A stretch of 64,000 nucleotides of DNA from Glossina fuscipes. Taxonomy: Eukaryota; Arthropoda; Insecta; Diptera; Glossinidae. Positions 1-9,136 of the stretch are shown piece after piece. The first letter of the stretch is position 1; the number at the start of each line of letters is the position of its first letter. The stretch spans positions 8,352,428-8,416,427 of the forward strand of contig NW_023998421.1 in assembly GCF_014805625.2 (NCBI RefSeq), written 5' to 3'. The notes under the pieces were generated by a model. The model worked only from the letters and a program-made list of their open reading frames with translations, searched no databases and was not told the DNA's origin. The translations under genes were made by a program, and so were the position numbers.

Positions 1-98
1 TATATAAATGTATCAAAAATATAAATTCATCTCCCCTTGTACGTCTCTTGAATAGTTTTATACAATTTTTATAGGCGTGGCATTCGATTTTACCCTAT
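1..98 (-). repeat. Edge-truncated repeat, inverted copy of 51797-51894
   Basis: Read on the minus strand, these 98 bases match plus-strand 51797-51894 with about five mismatches by eye (roughly 95% identity). Shared landmarks are GGTAAAATCGAATGCCACGC, a TATAAAAATTGTATAAAAC block and GATACATTTATATA at the far end. Homology stops just after the ATAGGG end (position 98) and runs off the window on the other side. Such high identity in AT-rich non-coding DNA implies recent dispersal or duplication. The element type is not identifiable here. Confidence 0.85.
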
Positions 99-1510
99 CA
101 TAGCAATCGTAGATATAATATGGTTATAATATGTATGTCGTTGAAATTATAAGTTAAAAAGGAAATTTTAACTTCAATTAATTAATGAAATGGATTTCAC
201 CAAACTTTCTGCATTTTTGAGCACGAATGCAAACACGAGAAATAACATCAATAGGCTTTTTCAACACGTCCTTTACGGAATACTTTTATCTACAGCTTCA
301 TTACTATGAATCTTAGGTGGTTTTCTTTTTCTTTAAATTTGAAAAATATCATATGCTGAGAATAGAGATGCCTTCAAAATATGGTAACACCACGTCAAAC
401 CTCTTTGATTTTTCGGGAATGCGGCAATTTGATTGTTCATTTTAGATAGAGATGAGAGCTGTAGAGAGACCAAAGCTGTTATATATGTTGTTAACAGAAA
501 ACGAGAAGCGTATCATACGACATATTATCTGTTCAAGCACAAGCTTGTCCAAACTCATAATAGTATCTGGTTATATTAGAATGATCAGACCTCTAGAACG
601 CAGTCTTGCAAAGCTTATGTAATTACGATATATATATATATATATACGCTATTGAGAGCCGGAAATTTTTCCAGAAATGATGGTGTGAAATGATGGTATG
701 ATATAAGATATAATATTGCCTATGCCCCATTTGAAAACCCAAACTTGTTGACAAAAGGAAACGAATTCCTCGCTTACAATCTAAGGCGGATATTCACTTG
801 TTGGTTGGGAATACATGTCAGAATTGTTTGGATTTCCGGGAATATAAAATTGAATAGAATTTGAAAACTTCGTATAAATGTATGCGTTTGCTCTTCACAC
901 TCTTTTACTTTTTTCTAAACAATACTACTATAATACCGTATACCATCCTGGAGTTATTCATATAACGAATTTTCAAAATAAGGTGGGTGGCACGACAAGG
1001 GAGGTGATCGAAAAAGTGGGCTGATTTGCACCATTCCTAAGGGTTTGAATATGTTTTGCTGAAACATGCATTATGCCCACGCAAGCCAAGTTGATTTCAA
1101 GGTTTTAAATAAAACTCGGCAAAAAACTTTTGAATTTGATATAAATCGTTTTTACTTATTTTCCATCACCGAAGGATGAGCCAATAGCCATTTTCTGCTA
1201 AAAGAATTCTCGAGTTCAAGAAACTGGTAAGCAAATCGAATAAGAATATGCGTGTAAGGATTTGTGGAAATCATTTTGCTCATTGAAAGAATCTAAGTGT
1301 TCATAATCTGACTGATCGATGCTACCATTTATCACGCTTTGATTTTCAATAGTAGATGTGGTACAAGTGGCTCACGTCATTTGTGATTTGTTAACTGGCA
1401 CCAGGCGTATACCGTTGTTTGTTTGTGTTCACAGTTATTTGTTCCGAGTGTTCTTCAATTAAAAGCTGGCTGCCAATGACGGACTGAAAATTATTTTTCT
1501 TTTAAAAAAT
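99..1510. other. Gene-free AT-rich flank
   Basis: I see no supported coding exon. The stretch holds a TA microsatellite at about 631-647 and a degenerate partial copy of the dispersed ACCCTACA family at about 935-1080, recognisable from its 'accattcataacttttcaaaata' -like and 'gtggtcgaaaaagtgg' -like blocks. The rest is unremarkable intergenic or intronic DNA. If the peroxiredoxin at 2190-2457 is intact, this region would be part of its intron or upstream flank, but I found none of its earlier exons. Confidence 0.6.
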
Positions 1511-1513
1511 TTA

Positions 1514-2149
1514 TAAACAAACAAATATTATACGATTTACTTCAGATGCAATAGCGTCAGCGTTATTACCACGTCCATGATGGGGGCTATTGGTACGTGA
1601 ATTGAACGGTGAATTAGGATGAAATTCCGCTAATTCTTTCATGTCAGGTGCTACGATATCCAATTCACCCAAATTAATATTTTCTAATCCCGATAAACTG
1701 CCAAAAAAGTATTGCACATTTTCCGTAAAAGACATAGCTTCTATCATTTCTTGAAGATCTTGCATAGCCTCTTCCTTACTGAGAAGACGATTCTTATCCC
1801 AAGCGTCCCATTTAGTTCGAACCACGACATTCCATCACTTTACATGCAATACAGCTAAAAATGAACAAGAACAAGAAACCTATACCAAGAAATAAGAAGG
1901 ACAAGAAAACAACACCAAGAAATAAGAAGAACAAGAAACCTACCAATCGAAATTGGCAACGCTACTTTATTGTCTTCTGCTAATCCCATATTCTCGGTTT
2001 ATTTTGGTTGGAAGGATCTTCAGTTGCTTGTTTATATAAGCCATCAAATTTTAACCATGTTTTGATAAGCCTTTAATAACATTAACTGCCGCTTGAAATC
2101 GTTCTTGCACAGATGCCTTAACAAATATATACTCTGCAACAAAAAACAT
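1514..2149 (-). pseudogene. Broken acyl-CoA-binding-domain (ACBD4/5-like) gene
   Basis: The minus strand carries an acyl-CoA-binding domain in pieces. VQERFQAAVNVIKGLSKHG (about 2119-2060) is the usual first half and runs into an in-frame TAA. The next family block, KFDGLYKQATEDPSNQNKP (about 2053-1990), lies in another frame, and the ten or so residues normally between them are gone. After IWD a TAG follows, then a low-complexity minisatellite (about 1866-1943). The domain resumes as WNVVVRTKWDAW (from about 1835) directly after a TGA and continues open for about 100 residues (EEAMQDLQEMIEAM, then an acidic and Asn/Ser-rich tail) to a donor-like GAA|GTAAAT near 1517. Conserved acyl-CoA-pocket residues (YKQATE, KWDAW) are kept, so decay is recent. 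A working gene would need unusual splicing to skip a deletion, a frameshift and two stops, so I call it a pseudogene. Confidence 0.75.
1866..1943. repeat. 27-30 bp minisatellite
   Basis: About 2.8 purine-rich units of the form AAGAACAAGAAACC...ACCAAGAAAT repeat head to tail. The array sits between two halves of the acyl-CoA-binding pseudogene, separating IWD from WNVVVRTKW, so it was inserted or expanded inside the former coding sequence or a degenerate intron. Confidence 0.8.
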
Positions 2150-2189
2150 ATTTTGCAACATTTAATTATATATTTTCCTTTTTTAAAAG

Positions 2190-2457
2190 TGACATTTTAC
2201 GCGTTATCAATTCCATGCAATTAACTGGAAGAGAATCCTTGGCCACTCCAGTAGATTGGAATGTACACTTCTTTTTATTGTAACCAAATTTATGCCTAAT
2301 GAAGTTTTAAACATTTTCTTCTTTTTAGCAAGGAGATACTTGTATGATTTTACCTACTCTTTCCAACGAAGAAACTTCAGAAAAGTATCCGAAAGGCTTG
2401 AAGACATTTAATGTATCGTCGGGAAAGACGTATATACGCCAAACGCCGCAGCCCTAA
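2190..2457 (+). CDS. 1-Cys peroxiredoxin (Prx6 type), last two exons only
   Basis: Two plus-strand exons encode the C-terminal domain of a peroxiredoxin-6-type enzyme, which reduces H2O2 and phospholipid hydroperoxides with one peroxidatic Cys. Exon 2190-2262 reads DILRVINSMQLTG then ATPVDWN and ends at AAT|GTACAC. Exon 2329-2457 follows a TTTTTAG acceptor, starts QGDTCMILPTLSNEE and ends KGLKTFNVSSGKTYIR then QTPQP-stop. These match the family's LRVIDSLQLT, ATPVDW, PKG and final TPQP. Both exons join in phase 0, and the first starts with one base of a split codon. The thioredoxin-fold part with the PVCTTE active site is not visible in the preceding 2.2 kb, which instead holds the antisense acyl-CoA-binding pseudogene. 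It may be a 3' fragment or a gene with a long intron reaching outside the window. AATAAA at 2596-2601 could end the transcript. Confidence 0.8.
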
Positions 2458-2595
2458 TGGTAACCAATCCCTAAAAGTTGGTTTTTTTTTTTGTTTAAAC
2501 TGTACTAGTATTAACTTTAATTAACTTTCCATTGCATTTTAATTAAATTGACCTTAAAAATTTATTTTCAAAAATAGAACGCACAATTTAAAGAA

Positions 2596-2601
2596 AATAA
2601 A
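2596..2601 (+). promoter_or_regulatory. Poly(A) signal AATAAA for the peroxiredoxin
   Basis: A canonical AATAAA lies 139 bases after the peroxiredoxin stop codon and before the convergent SelT 3' end, so it is a reasonable cleavage signal. Confidence 0.4.
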
Positions 2602-2993
2602 AGGATTTTGACATATCGAAAAGATGCTTTGTTCATTCGCAGTATTATTAACAAATAATAACAATAAAAATAATAATAAAAAACAAACTTCCCAGTAGGT
2701 TTAATAACTTTAGAGTACAGTTTTGGTCTCGGCAGAACACCATTCTTTTTTTTTTTTGAAACGGTTTTCTGCAATTTATTATTAATTGTTTCTCTCTCTC
2801 ATTACTATGTATTTAACAAAATATATACCGATAATCAATTTCTGATAAAATTAACAAGAGCTTAGTGCTTTCATATATTTACTTGATTTTATAAACCCGT
2901 AAAAAGAAACAAAGTTGAAAAATTATACTAAAACTATTACCAAACGACGTAGTAAATTAAAGGGAATAGAAAGGAAAATTGATTTAAGCTCTA

Positions 2994-3709
2994 TTATTTA
3001 ACAAAGTCTGGATTCTCTTGAATTTTATCGCCAAATTGCAATTGATTATCAATAATCTGAAATAGTTCCTGTGGCACCGGTATACGCCCGGTTTGCAACT
3101 TCGACCATACCGGCACATCGTTAAGTGTAATTTCAAAAGCACCAGAGGAAACCAACTGAAATATGTTTAAATCAAACACATTATTAGGGGTTACTTTGAA
3201 TGTTTCGCTTTACTAACCTGACCCTCAAGCATATTACCCACAAAGAATATCATCATGCAGGCATATAGTTTGTTATCTACTAAATGACGCCACCAGCTAG
3301 GCGTTTGTTGTCCTAAAGCTCCAAAAATGTCATATGACGACACAATGACAACTATCAGTAAAATTTTAATCGCAAATATCATTTTCGAGAAATACATATT
3401 CATCCCAGGTGGATTATAATTACCACCAGTCACTTTGATTTGCGGATATTTCTCTGATAATATGTTCACATAGTCATCAAAGGCCTTTCGATAACCGCAA
3501 GAATAACTAAATATGAAAGAAAATTGTTTTTAGAAATATCAGAAAGATTATAGGAGGATACAATACCAATATAAAAATGTCATTGTTGGTCCGCCAACAT
3601 TCTGTCCGAATTTTGTCACTGGTATTTCTTTTTCAGCTGTTAGCAGAGAAAAACCAAAGAATAAGATTATACAAATTAAAGGTACATGTTTCCGACTAAT
3701 TGCATCCAT
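2994..3709 (-). CDS. SelT: SelT-like thioredoxin-fold ER protein (Cys form)
   Basis: Three minus-strand exons, 3709-3567, 3506-3218 and 3155-2994, join in phase (143+289+162 nt) into 197 aa, the usual length. SelT is an ER-membrane redox protein of the Rdx family linked to Ca2+ handling and secretory-protein quality. Residues 1-30 are an N-terminal hydrophobic signal segment (ICIILFFGFSLLTA). The redox loop falls across the first splice site (tg|t) and reads FLYCYSCGYRKAF, so the vertebrate CVSU is here CYSC: Cys replaces Sec and no UGA or SECIS is needed. Further family marks are ENY/GNYNPPGMNMYFSK, a membrane segment IFAIKILLIVVIVSS, TPSWWRHLVDNK, MMIFFVGNMLEGQ and the tail SGAFEITLNDVPVWSKLQTG. 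Splice sites are CAG|GTTAGT, TG|GTATTG and good AG acceptors. Start ATG at 3707-3709 precedes the signal segment. It converges on the peroxiredoxin with about 540 bp between stops. Confidence 0.93.
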
Positions 3710-4050
3710 TTTGCTAATCGTTAAACTTAATTTTGTATTTTCAGGATTTGCAAAAAAGTTCTAGTTAATTTATCACACGAATGCGCGAACTTGTCGGTTA
3801 ACAAATCAAGGGGTAGTGTGTCGAAATCATATTGTTCCAATAGTTGTTATCAGCTGCTTGCTGTACATGTTACATGATGAAAACAATAGTTCAAGAATAA
3901 AGTTCATGGCGTTTTTACAATATTCAAATATATTTTTACTATATTTTAAATTAATTTTATTAAACTAATTTTCTTTCAATAATAATTCAAAAAGCTTTTG
4001 CAAGTTTTCAGGGCAAACCAGTATGCCAGCAATGAGAAGTAAGCAATCTA

Positions 4051-4201
4051 TCTTCGAATTCTGGCAAAGTAAAGGAGAAGCAAACAATCTATCTTCGAAT
4101 TCTGACAAATTAAAGGAGAAGTAAACAAGCGAGCAATAATTACAACTTGTTGCAATGTATTTGAACTTCGAATTCTGGCAATTTAAAGGAGAAGTAAATG
4201 A
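4051..4201. repeat. Three copies of a ~33 bp motif
   Basis: The block TTCGAATTCTGGCAA followed by (T/G)TAAAGGAGAAGTAAA occurs at about 4051-4086, 4093-4128 and 4166-4200, with ATCTATC leading the first two. A shorter relative (GAGAAGTAAGCAATCTATC) sits just upstream. The spacing is unequal, so this is a small local amplification rather than a clean tandem array. Confidence 0.8.
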
Positions 4202-4689
4202 GGGACCACTAAAATTTCTTTGCTGAAAGACAGAGATTTGGTTGCAAATAATCGGGAAATATATTTTGCACTCACCTTTGATTTTTAAAAACCAGTGCAT
4301 TGAAGTACTGTGCAGCGATGTAAAGATATATTATTTTAAATTGAAAGAAACTATAAAAAGAAAGTTGTACCCAAGTTTTTGAAAAATTGGGAAAGTTTTG
4401 CGCATAAAACACTATTTTTCTTATTCATTTATTATTTATTGATCAACTTTATTAGATTGCAGTGCAGAAGATTGCTAAAACATTTGAAGGATAAGAACTA
4501 GAATATTAAAATAATATATTAAGAGTTTATCTTCAATTTTCTCCCATTTGTAAAGCCACGTCCTTTTTTCATTTCTATTTGTGATCCTTATAAACTAATA
4601 ATCCTGTTTTTGGGCAAAATTGTGATAAGGAAATACCATCACTACGATCGTCGGTACGACAGTTCACAAACGGCAATGGCGGAATAAGG

Positions 4690-4915
4690 ATGTTATCCAA
4701 ACGTACTTGGAGAATTAATCAGTAGGAAAGATGCCGCAATATTTCAGCCGTGACGAAATTGCCAAAAGCTGAAAGAGATTGGCTGGGAAATTTTGATACA
4801 TCCAATGTTTAATCTAGACTTTGTTCCGTTCGACTGTTATATGCTTTCCTCTCTGCAGAGCTTTCGTAATGCTCAATTTCACCGTACAGCTCTATGGCAA
4901 TGAATTCGCGGTACT
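4690..4915 (+). mobile_element. mariner transposase fossil
   Basis: Conceptual translation gives VLGELISRKDAA, then QKLKEIGWEILIHP, then LDFVPFDCYMLSSLQSFRN. These line up with the mariner catalytic region (ELVNRKG..DNARPH, LGWEVLIHPPYSPDLAPSDYHLF.SLQN). The second Asp (DAA in place of DNA) and the third (FDCY in place of SDYH) are about 34 residues apart, as in DD34D mariners. In-frame stops and small indels show it is dead. No inverted terminal repeats were identified, so only an internal piece survives. Confidence 0.65.
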
Positions 4916-5152
4916 TTGTTAGCATAATAGAAATAGAAATACATAATGGCCTGCTCTAGCTCTATTTGTGTAACGTTTTTTGTAGTCTGTAGAGTAGTCG
5001 CAGTATTATTAAGCGAAATCATCCGTTCAAGAAAAAAAGCAAGGAATACCCTAAAAGGTTAGTAAAAAGAAATTTTAGTACAAAATTTAGGAATTGTTAT
5101 ATTCTTGCTTTTTTTTGGTTGGTTGAATTCCTTCAATTTCCCCAAACTCAAT

Positions 5153-5306
5153 ATTAAGTTCGAAATAAATATTCTCTTCCAGCATAAAGTTTGAAATAAG
5201 CATTCTTTTCCAGTATTAAGTTCGAAATAAGAATTTTTTCCAGTATTAAGTTCGAAATAAGTATTCTTTTCCGGTATTAAGTTCGAAATAAGTATTATTT
5301 TCCATA
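5153..5306. repeat. ~30 bp minisatellite, five units
   Basis: Five degenerate units of about 29-31 bp (TATTAAGTTCGAAATAAG plus T/A-rich ATTCTTTTCCAG) run head to tail. On the minus strand they translate as repeats of YFELNTGK, which explains the two overlapping open frames seen there. I regard the peptide repeat as a by-product of a unit length near a multiple of three. Confidence 0.9.
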
Positions 5307-6903
5307 GTTTCAAAAATATCACTTATTTGAATTAAATAATTATAAAGAATCAACTTTTCAAACTTTTCACGGCCATTGGTACAGGTATACAGGTCCACAT
5401 TCTTATATCCACATCGTACAGCAAAGATGTTAGAAGTGCTTCTCGCAATAACCGTGGAAGCATAGGAGACCTTGCGATTGTCTTCTGACGAGATAAACTT
5501 GTTTCTAAGAAAAAAAGAAGTTAACTTATTATCTAACCATGCTAGGAATGACATTGTTTACGATTTATTAGAGAAAAACGGTTCATCACGTACTTATATA
5601 CGAGATTAATGTGTATATTCGTACTCAATAATTTGTTTAGAAATTCCATACAATTGAGAAAATAAAAATTGTTTACAATTGAGAATGTTTGAATAAATTT
5701 CTTTGCATATATTATGCCGCTTTAGAGAATAAGCTCATATTCGTTCTCAATTCATTAAGTACGGCTGCGTTAGGTTAATAGGTTGTAATACAACAGAAAA
5801 AGAATAAAAAATAAAATCATAAGATATATGAGAGAGGTAAAACGTAATAATAAGCAGCAGTTAGTTTTAGTTCAGAGTTCCTCGACAACCCGCATAAACA
5901 CGAATCTTCTGATCCTCCAAAGGGAACTTGTAATCGTAGGTAATTTCTTCATTTACTCGAAGTGGTTGCTTCGAACATTTTTTTAAAATTTTTTATTTAA
6001 TTCTTTTTTTTAATTTTTAAATTTTATTCGTGCCCTTCTGTCCTGCTTATGCTCAGGTGTGGCATGCTTATGTCTTTCCTTTTTCATTTCGCTTTTACGA
6101 TTTTTTATCGTGATTTGCTATTCAAATTTTTTAGTCTTGGATTAAGTTTGTTAAATGCTTTTTCATTTTAAATAAAGATAATTTTTTTAAACAATGATGA
6201 AAGGTGTCTCCTCGTTCCATTCTTTGATGGTGCTCTCCAATATAGGCTATATAAATACGTATGTATATATTTTCGATCAATTCATCCTCCGTCTGCTATT
6301 AAAACTTATCAAAATATATACAAACGACACTTGTGCAGGATAGTCTGTTACCGATTATATATTATGAGACGTTCAGTTATATTGCCTCGTCGTGATGCAT
6401 TTTGACGTACAATCGGTAAGAACTTTTCAGTATCTGGATTATAGTATTTCCTAAACGTATGGATGTAGATTTTCCCAAACGTATACACATATAAAAAGCA
6501 TGTAATATAAATAAGACTTAGGATTTATTCTAAGAATCCATTATAATATAAATAAGACTTTTTAATAAACCTTTTTTTTTTTTTCTAAAGTATTTTAATA
6601 CACTAAATTTCTTTTTTATAATTTTATAATTTTTTAGGTTTTTTCTTACTCCACTATTATGTAAACTTCTTCTTCTAATTTTTAACCTTTTTAATTTTTT
6701 TGTTAGCAATTATTCACTTTTTACAACTTCTTTGTGCACTTGTAAAATGGCTTTGATTTTTCGCTAAAAGCCGTTAACTGGTTTTTTCTTTTACATGGTT
6801 TATAAAAAAAAATACCATGTGTGCCGACTGCACAGAGTCTCCTTCAATAAATTCCTTCACAAAATCTGTTAAAGCGATAAACAAATTCCCTCATAAAATC
6901 TAT

Positions 6904-6943
6904 ACCTGTACAGGTTTGGCTGCAGTTCTGCGCCAGCGCAGAA
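6904..6943. repeat. Adjacent perfect palindromes
   Basis: ACCTGTACAGGT (6904-6915) is a perfect 12-bp palindrome. Ten bases on, TTCTGCGC and GCGCAGAA form an 8-bp perfect stem around CA (6926-6943). The block is much more GC-rich than its surroundings, which suggests a mobile-element end or a structured RNA segment. No gene is attached. Confidence 0.8.
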
Positions 6944-7967
6944 TCCTCCACAATTAACTACAGCGGATTATTCTATTGTGCATCGAATAGTAAAAAATAC
7001 TTACATTTGTCCCTTGGAACAATTTTATTAACATGAAATTTAAAAGCTCATAAGCAAAGAATTGTACAAGAAAATATAAAATCTGACTAGAACCGCTAAT
7101 AACTGGCAAGGATAATGATTAAATTTATGCAACTCGAAATAATACAATTATTAGCTTCGTTAATTTAAAAACTGTGCTAAAAACCGCTTTACTTACATAC
7201 TTTTTTCTTACAATTAATTGATAATTTTGGAAAAATGTATTTCTTCGTTTTCCTTCCAATTTATCTACAAAATATTCGTTCACTAATAATTGGTTTGTTA
7301 GTTTATTTATCAGAGCAGCTGTTATTTTATCAGAAACAGCTGTTATTTTTTGGATTTTGACAGCCACAATTCATTATAAACTACAATTTCGCTTCTTTTT
7401 CATTTACATATGAATGATGGAAACTAAAATGACGAACTCGCGAAAGTTTTACGCGATTGGGCCAAAAACGTTTATCAGTTATTGGCTTCGTCGTGAACGA
7501 AAGTTAACTTTAGATAGTTGACTAAACCTAGTTGAACCCAAGATTTTTTCATTAAGCTAAAAAAATTATAATAATAATAATCCTAAACTTACACTTTTTA
7601 TCGATAATATTATTTATTTAGCAATAAAGTATGAGGTCATTAGGATGCGGATTGGTAATATCGATGTATATTATTAATGCAGGCAAGTAAATATATTTGA
7701 GAAATACTTCATTAAAATTTACTTAGTTTGGGAGTTTGATTTCACCGGAATAATTTCATTTAAAATCTGCATTCGCCTCGGGGACTCAGTTTAGATTACT
7801 TTAAAACACAGCTTAATGTTGCTATTTTAGATGTTTCTCGTGCCCTAAAATAGTTTGAAAAAAAACTTGCCATAATTTTGCTGGACCAATCAGTCTTGAA
7901 ACTACCAAACTTACTTGAAAGATTATATTAAACATTTTAAAGTATCATTCCTTTAAAAGGCTTATAA

Positions 7968-7973
7968 TTTATT
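7968..7973 (-). promoter_or_regulatory. Poly(A) signal for cutoff-like gene
   Basis: AATAAA on the minus strand lies about 65 bases after the stop codon of the gene at 8039-9136, suitably placed for 3' end formation. Confidence 0.45.
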
Positions 7974-8038
7974 TAAAAAATAAAACTGCGCTTTAACAAT
8001 TGAGCGCGTTTTTCTGTCTTTTTTAATTTTTTACTATC

Positions 8039-9136
8039 TTAAGCACACGAACGGGAATATTTAATATAATCAGAGGAAATGATTATTTTGCTTCTATCGC
8101 TGGAGTGAACGTTGTAACGAATAGTTTTATCAAAACTATTGAAGCGAAACTCGTAGACCGTCTCTAAACTATCAATTTTTGACATTAAATTTTCTATCAT
8201 TTCAAGCAAATGATGGAAAAAGCCAATTACACGACCTGGCATAAAATTGTAATCGCGTGGTATTGAGCGGACTACAACGTGCTTGATTGGTTCTTGAACC
8301 ATGCCATCCCGAACTTTCAGTGCTACGTATATAGACTTACAATTAGAAAGATAAGCGTGCAACCACCAGGACGAAAATTTTGAAGACTTGCGATCATATG
8401 GAAGACGTTGCCACATTTGCTTACTCATTACGTATTCGCAGGCGTTTAGAGCCTCCACATCATCCAAATCTTTAATTTCTTCTTCTGCTTTTATGCCTTG
8501 CACTTGGCCAGAGTAAATAAAATTATATCTTCCCATAGTACTTGTGTGCACAGAAACGTTACGAACGTTGTCGTCCGATGGGTTCGTCGTATTTGGAGGC
8601 AAACGTTGCGATTCAGAAAATAATAGTTGATCAAGCCGGGTATGATGGTACATAGCCGTAGTCTTTTCCGCTGTTGAATCATCGTCTTCGTCTAAACATA
8701 TATATAAGTTTTTATTATAACGCGAAACAAATAAACTCCAGTCATTCAGAGGATGGCTTGGCATAAGCGGAGATAACATTATTTTGACCAAAGATCCACG
8801 GCGAATATATACCAAAGTTTTATCTAAAGATTCCTCAACATATTGTCTACCTTTCGGCGACATGGCCCAATCAAGAACCAATTCCAAATGTTTTTTGTAC
8901 ATGAAAGATTTGCGAAATTTGTGGATATCGTAACCTTCGCATAAATTCAGAGGATAAACAGTGCCTTTGGGTAAATGAAGATATCTCATTGATTGCAATT
9001 TTGTACACTTTCCATAGTCCTCTTTCATAAGGCACACAAGTTGGGGTTTTGTAAAATATTGATCTTTTATAGTGCTACGTCTGCGGTCATCTTGAATTGT
9101 GGGAACTGTTAAAAAAAGTTTCAATCCATCTGTCAT
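8039..9136 (-). CDS. cuff: Catalytically dead Rai1/DXO-family protein, probably cutoff
   Basis: An intronless frame of 365 aa. The family is shown by the C-terminal half: SSWWLHAYLSNCKSIYVAL (residues 255-273) matches the DXO/Rai1 LLKWWAQSFLxGVPxIxxGF block, followed by RDGMVQEPIKHVVVRSIPRD, the usual DG-x-(6)-T-x-x-IPR strand. Active Rai1/DXO enzymes remove incomplete RNA 5' caps using acidic GExD and ExK motifs that bind metal. Here these read SGQVQG (209-214) and EYVMSKQM (234-241): the acidic residues are gone and only the Lys remains. Loss of catalytic residues with a retained fold is the known state of Drosophila Cutoff, which with Rhino and Deadlock lets dual-strand piRNA clusters be transcribed by suppressing splicing, termination and decapping in germline nuclei. 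Length (Drosophila Cutoff is about 380 aa) also agrees. The ATG at 9134-9136 opens directly into MTDGLKLFLTVP. The alternative is another inactive DXO paralogue. Confidence 0.75.
   Translation of the reverse strand: MTDGLKLFLTVPTIQDDRRRSTIKDQYFTKPQLVCLMKEDYGKCTKLQSMRYLHLPKGTVYPLNLCEGYDIHKFRKSFMYKKHLELVLDWAMSPKGRQYVEESLDKTLVYIRRGSLVKIMLSPLMPSHPLNDWSLFVSRYNKNLYICLDEDDDSTAEKTTAMYHHTRLDQLLFSESQRLPPNTTNPSDDNVRNVSVHTSTMGRYNFIYSGQVQGIKAEEEIKDLDDVEALNACEYVMSKQMWQRLPYDRKSSKFSSWWLHAYLSNCKSIYVALKVRDGMVQEPIKHVVVRSIPRDYNFMPGRVIGFFHHLLEMIENLMSKIDSLETVYEFRFNSFDKTIRYNVHSSDRSKIIISSDYIKYSRSCA

Larger units (their letters stand above)
3710..8038. other. Gene-poor spacer between SelT and cutoff
   Basis: I find no complete gene here. 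It holds repeated motifs at 4051-4200, a mariner fossil at 4700-4915, a 30-bp minisatellite at 5153-5306, an exon-like open stretch on the minus strand near 5371-5504, a hairpin pair at 6904-6943, a duplicated CAGCTGTTATTTT at about 7316-7349, and otherwise AT-rich sequence. Other open frames here are composed of simple repeat or AT-rich codons and were not called. Confidence 0.6.

Noticed and set aside
3965..4300. 111-codon minus open frame
   Set aside because: It runs through the local TTCGAATTCTGGCAA repeats; the peptide repeats simply follow the DNA repeat.
5059..5322. CRISPR-like evenly spaced repeats
   Set aside because: Units are directly adjacent with no unique spacers and the DNA is an insect genome; it is a minisatellite.
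8491..8682. 63-codon frame on the same strand as the cutoff-like gene
   Set aside because: An out-of-frame shadow of the longer coding frame at 8039-9136.
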